Assembly (NCBI RefSeq): GCF_900101015.1
Contig: NZ_FNFZ01000004.1
Span: forward strand, 1 to 64,000
DNA length: 64,000 nucleotides
Direction: 5' to 3'
From: Sarcina sp. DSM 11001
Lineage (GTDB): Bacteria > Bacillota > Clostridia > Lachnospirales > Lachnospiraceae
Positions within the stretch are counted from its first letter, which is position 1. The number at the start of each line of letters is the position of its first letter. Positions 60,993 through 64,000 of the stretch are shown here, piece by piece. The notes under the pieces were generated by a model. It saw only the letters and a list, made by a program, of their open reading frames with translations. It had not been told where the DNA came from and searched no databases. The position numbers and the translations under genes were made by a program.

Positions 60993-62630
60993 TCAGGGCT
61001 TTTCCTGCCTGTCATAAATACTGTGATCATGCTTTTGCCACAGGAGCCTGTACCTGTCGGCACACAGTTTGTCCAGCTTGGAATCTGTTTTGACCATAAC
61101 ATAACGGCTGTTGAAGCTGTCGCTGGTAATGGCTTTCTTCATATATTTTTCCGTACAGATATTAAAGGACAGGTAATCCGGCATCAGGTAGGACAGCTGG
61201 ATATGATTGTCCTCTGTGATCTTGGCCACGGTATTGTTCCAGTAAGGGTCCAGGGAGGCCGGAGTCTCAAAGGCGTCCAGGATCCTGCTTTTTTTGTTTT
61301 CCCGGGTCCCGCCCTGTGTGGAGGCAATGGGATCAGCATAGGGCAGAAGGGAGACCAGCTCTTTTTTGTATGTCTGGTACTCTGCTGCGCTGACCGTCGT
61401 ATCGGCAGTCTGAGGGAGCGTAAAGCCGGAGGGCTTCATCAGGACATAGAAAGCCACAAGGCAGATGACAGCAATGCTGTTGACCCAGGGAAGGGCGATG
61501 CCGAACTCAATGAGGAACAGCGTAAACGCGATAGTGATCGCCAGGAGCATTCTGTGAAGCTGGTATGATTTATACAGCATGATGGTGGCCTCATAGATCA
61601 GGGCTCCGGAGAACAGGAGCAGAAAGAGGACCGCTGTGGACCCGTCTTTCCTGCGGGCGATCAGGCTGTAGATAAATTCAAGGAAAAGGAGGATCCATTC
61701 AAAATAGAACAGGAAGGCGACGCCGCCTGCCCAGCGGTACTCTCTCACAAGATCCATAGCAGCGTGGACGCTGTCCTTGTTGGTCTGCACAAGGCCTGAG
61801 ACGATCCCCTTGACCCCGCCGCCCAGGATGAGCTGTGCAAGGCGCATAGCAGGAGCGATCTCAAAATATTCCGCGATATAATTCATCAGATAATACATAA
61901 GGACAAGGGCTCCGGCCATCGACGCCAGGATCAGCAGGGCAAACAAAAAACGCCCCACAAGGCCCATACGGGGATTTCTGAAGATCAGAAGGTAGAGGGG
62001 GATCAGAAACAGGGGCAGAAAATACGGCCGCATCACGCTGAAGCAGAAGGTCAGAAGGATCATGGCGAGCAGGGCTATATTTTTGCATGCCAAAGAGGCA
62101 TCCGCAGAGCGCAGATACCAGATGACCAGTCCCATGAAGATAACGATATAAAAATGATAGGAAGCCTCCGCCATTCCGGACCAGGTATATCTGGCCAGGA
62201 TCAGCTGTGTCAGGAAGAACAGGGCGATCAGGAAAGAATTCCTCCTGGACGGCCTGGTGAGCAGGACAAAGATCAGGTTCGCGGCAACGGCGAGGATCAG
62301 GTTACAGTAGTAGATATAGTTGTGCGAACTGCAGCCTGTAATGAATGAAAGAAGGAAATAGGGTATGTAGGTAAAAATATTATAGGGACCAAAGGGTATA
62401 TTCCCGGATGTGATCTCATTAAACCCGGTCACGCCCTGAGAAATGCCATAATGGCGCATAGTGCGGATGACCCTGAAATACCCGTTTTCATCATTCCAGG
62501 CGGTGTTCCATGCATCCAGCTTAAGAGGGCTCGTGCCGGTGATCAGGCCGATGATCCAGCCTGCAAGGATCGGTGCAAGAATGATGAGCAGCCACAGGAG
62601 GATGCTTTTACTTTTCTTTTCATTGTTCAT
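60993..62630 (-). CDS. Multi-spanning membrane protein, GT-C-like
   Basis: 545 residues with an N-terminal helix (11-30), a loop with a DAWNTAWNDENGYFRV segment bearing acidic residues, and about 11 further helices up to about residue 415, then a C-terminal soluble part (about 420-545). The layout and the acidic first loop match GT-C glycosyltransferases, which use polyprenyl-phosphate sugars on the outer face of the membrane. No specific family is recognised. It precedes the SGNH hydrolase on the same strand, hinting at a small cell-surface polysaccharide cluster. AGAGGAAC precedes the ATG. Confidence 0.65.
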   Translation of the reverse strand: MNNEKKSKSILLWLLIILAPILAGWIIGLITGTSPLKLDAWNTAWNDENGYFRVIRTMRHYGISQGVTGFNEITSGNIPFGPYNIFTYIPYFLLSFITGCSSHNYIYYCNLILAVAANLIFVLLTRPSRRNSFLIALFFLTQLILARYTWSGMAEASYHFYIVIFMGLVIWYLRSADASLACKNIALLAMILLTFCFSVMRPYFLPLFLIPLYLLIFRNPRMGLVGRFLFALLILASMAGALVLMYYLMNYIAEYFEIAPAMRLAQLILGGGVKGIVSGLVQTNKDSVHAAMDLVREYRWAGGVAFLFYFEWILLFLEFIYSLIARRKDGSTAVLFLLLFSGALIYEATIMLYKSYQLHRMLLAITIAFTLFLIEFGIALPWVNSIAVICLVAFYVLMKPSGFTLPQTADTTVSAAEYQTYKKELVSLLPYADPIASTQGGTRENKKSRILDAFETPASLDPYWNNTVAKITEDNHIQLSYLMPDYLSFNICTEKYMKKAITSDSFNSRYVMVKTDSKLDKLCADRYRLLWQKHDHSIYDRQEKP

Positions 62631-62772
62631 GGGAGAGTTCCTCTGCCGTCCGCGAAGATATAGAAGAAAAGGATGCTCTTCGCAGTTTCCCTGCGCTACC
62701 GTCCCTCACAGGAGGCATCGCAGGGAAATCTCGGCTTTAATGATCTGATATTATTATCTATCGTCTTAAGAG

Positions 62773-62804
62773 TTCCGGTCACACACTGACCGGTGTGACC
62801 GGAA
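62773..62804. terminator. Hairpin after the cofE-like gene
   Basis: TTCCGGTCACAC pairs perfectly with GTGTGACCGGAA around an 8-base loop. It lies 92 bases after the cofE-like stop on the minus strand. The following AACTCTTAAG is a weak U-tract. A second stem (TTTCCCTGCG/CGCAGGGAAA) is at 62676-62730. Confidence 0.6.
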
Positions 62805-62895
62805 GATATTGTTCAAGTTATAAAAGGTTATAAATGCAGGATACAGGATCGATCGACTGCAAAAAAAGCAAAACTGACTGCCGGAAGATGCAGGA

Positions 62896-64000
62896 TCAAT
62901 CGTTTGTATAGTTGTCAAAATAGCCCTGGACGAGGACGACGGGAGTGCCCTTGTCTCCGGATCCGCTGGTCAGGTCGCAGAGAGACCCGATGAGGTCAGT
63001 CAGCTGGCGGGGGGTAGTGCCCTGGGATGCCATGCTGCCCTTGAGGTCCGCGTCCTTCTGGCGGATGCTCTCGGAGATCGCGTTCCTGAGCTCTTCACCG
63101 GAAAGATTCTTATAATCATTGTCGGCCAGGTATTTGAGCTTGAGCTCATTGGGTGTACCGATCAGACCGTCTGTAAAGAAAGGAGAAACCACCGGGTCGG
63201 CGAGCTCCCAGATCTTTCCCTGGGGATCCTTGAAGGCGCCGTCGCCGTAGACCATGACCTCTACATGCTTTCCTGTCTTATCCAGGATCTTTTTCTGGAT
63301 ATCGAGGACCAGGCCCTTGCTGTCGCGGGGGAAAAGCTTGATCATATCCTCTGTGGACTTGTTGGAGCCCAGAAGACCATAGAGTTCATTATAACCGCTG
63401 CCGTCAACAGGGGCAGTCATGATCTCATCGAGGCTGCAGACAGTCTTCGCGCCTGCCGCCAGGAGGATCCTCTTTGTCCTTTTGCGGGTATGGATGTCGC
63501 AGTTGAGCACATGGTCCGCATAGGGGAGGATGGCAGCCGGCTGATTGGCAAAGATGATCTCGCACTCGGCTCCGCAGGACTTGATCAGGTCAGCGTAATA
63601 CTGAACATAATCCACACCGGTGAACTCATGTGCGTTGACGCCGAAGAGCTCTCTGTATTTTTCCAGAGTAAGCACATCGCTATAGGGATTGACGCCTGCA
63701 GCATCGATCTTGTCAAGGCTGACCAGTTCGTTTCCGACTTCATCGGAAGGATAGCTGAGCATCAGGACGATCTTCTTTGCGCCCTTCGCGATGCCCCGCA
63801 GACAGATCGCGAACCGGTTGCGGGAAAGAATGGGGAAGATCACTCCCACAGTCCCGCCGCCGAGCTTGGCTCTGACATCTGCCGCGATATTCTCCACGCT
63901 GCAGTAATTACCCTGTGAACGCGCTACGATGGACTCGGTCACGGCGATGACATCGCGGTCCCGCAGGGAGAAGCCCTCGTATTTAGCTGCTTCAAGGACA
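62896..64000 (-). CDS. cofE: CofE-like coenzyme F420-0:L-glutamate ligase homologue (start beyond the window)
   Basis: The frame is open to the right edge (an in-frame GTG at 63942 is inside the gene: DRDVIAVTESIVARSQGN continues a family motif), so the N-terminus is missing. Visible parts are GVIFPILSRNRFAICLRGIA, VLMLSYPSDEVGNELVS, FTGVDYVQYYADLIKSCGAE, NCDIHTRKRTKRIL, SGYNELYGLLGSNKSTED, VMVYGDGAFKDPQGKIWELA and GSGDKGTPVVLVQGYFDNY. This is the Clostridia branch annotated as F420-0:glutamate ligase. Most such hosts are not known to make F420 and no other F420 gene is here, so a different glutamylation-type substrate is probable. Confidence 0.85.
   Translation of the reverse strand, partial: VLEAAKYEGFSLRDRDVIAVTESIVARSQGNYCSVENIAADVRAKLGGGTVGVIFPILSRNRFAICLRGIAKGAKKIVLMLSYPSDEVGNELVSLDKIDAAGVNPYSDVLTLEKYRELFGVNAHEFTGVDYVQYYADLIKSCGAECEIIFANQPAAILPYADHVLNCDIHTRKRTKRILLAAGAKTVCSLDEIMTAPVDGSGYNELYGLLGSNKSTEDMIKLFPRDSKGLVLDIQKKILDKTGKHVEVMVYGDGAFKDPQGKIWELADPVVSPFFTDGLIGTPNELKLKYLADNDYKNLSGEELRNAISESIRQKDADLKGSMASQGTTPRQLTDLIGSLCDLTSGSGDKGTPVVLVQGYFDNYTND

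Noticed and set aside
1-64000. tRNA, rRNA or other structured RNA genes
   Set aside because: None recognised on either strand by eye; a covariance-model search was not possible here.

Overview
The window looks like chromosomal DNA of a moderately GC-rich Clostridia member, most likely Lachnospiraceae. This is an inference from gene content: a two-gene NfnAB bifurcating transhydrogenase, Rex, a eukaryote-like NADP isocitrate dehydrogenase, a zinc-ribbon Ser/Thr kinase, a GT-C/YfhO surface-polymer protein and a CofE-like ligase in an anaerobic Firmicutes setting. No rRNA, tRNA, CRISPR array, prophage or complete IS element is visible.

Layout. Bases 1-7,500 look accessory: a cut-off IS-like ORF, a GH25 lysozyme lipoprotein, a headless TPR gene, a secreted protein of unknown function, an unknown helical protein and a Ser/Thr kinase, separated by repeat-rich gaps. 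7.5-12 kb carries two + strand membrane-protein genes (YfhO; a divergent SDF symporter with a degenerate ATPase-like N-terminus) and ends in a strong hairpin. From 12 kb on nearly everything reads on the minus strand. In transcription order these are: cofE-like, GT-C protein, SGNH hydrolase, HerA-like ATPase, alpha-hydroxy-acid oxidase, NSS transporter, EF-G-like GTPase, DegV, leuS, gntR-icd, rex-nnrD-alr, yebC, a small acidic protein plus ftsK, nfnA-nfnB, phoH-ybeY-BaiN-FAD dehydrogenase-proB, a beta-propeller lactonase, tgt-yajC, leuB-ilvD-ilvB, and serC-serA-DUF1015. An ABC-F ATPase (43.5-45.7 kb) is the one + strand gene in this part.

How genes fit together. leuB, ilvD and ilvB cover part of branched-chain amino acid synthesis (ilvC, leuA and leuCD are not here). 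serC-serA give two of the three serine steps. proB starts proline synthesis. icd makes NADPH and 2-oxoglutarate and lies behind a GntR/FCD regulator with a recognisable promoter and operator. NfnAB couples NADH, NADPH and ferredoxin pools, and Rex senses NADH/NAD+. phoH-ybeY is an RNA/ribosome maturation pair. YfhO, the GT-C protein, the SGNH hydrolase, alr and GH25 serve the cell envelope.

The most unusual feature is at DNA level. Short tandem duplications sit at or just beyond the 3' ends of many genes (phoH, nfnB, nnrD, alr, the lactonase and others), sometimes copying the last codons and the stop codon. Several families of short palindromic repeats are also shared between distant places, one of them inside a coding sequence with compensating changes in its arms. 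No wholly new multi-gene system could be established from sequence alone; the best protein-level curiosities are the symporter fusion, the Cys-rich oxidase, the EF-G paralogue with an altered G4 motif and the CofE-like ligase.
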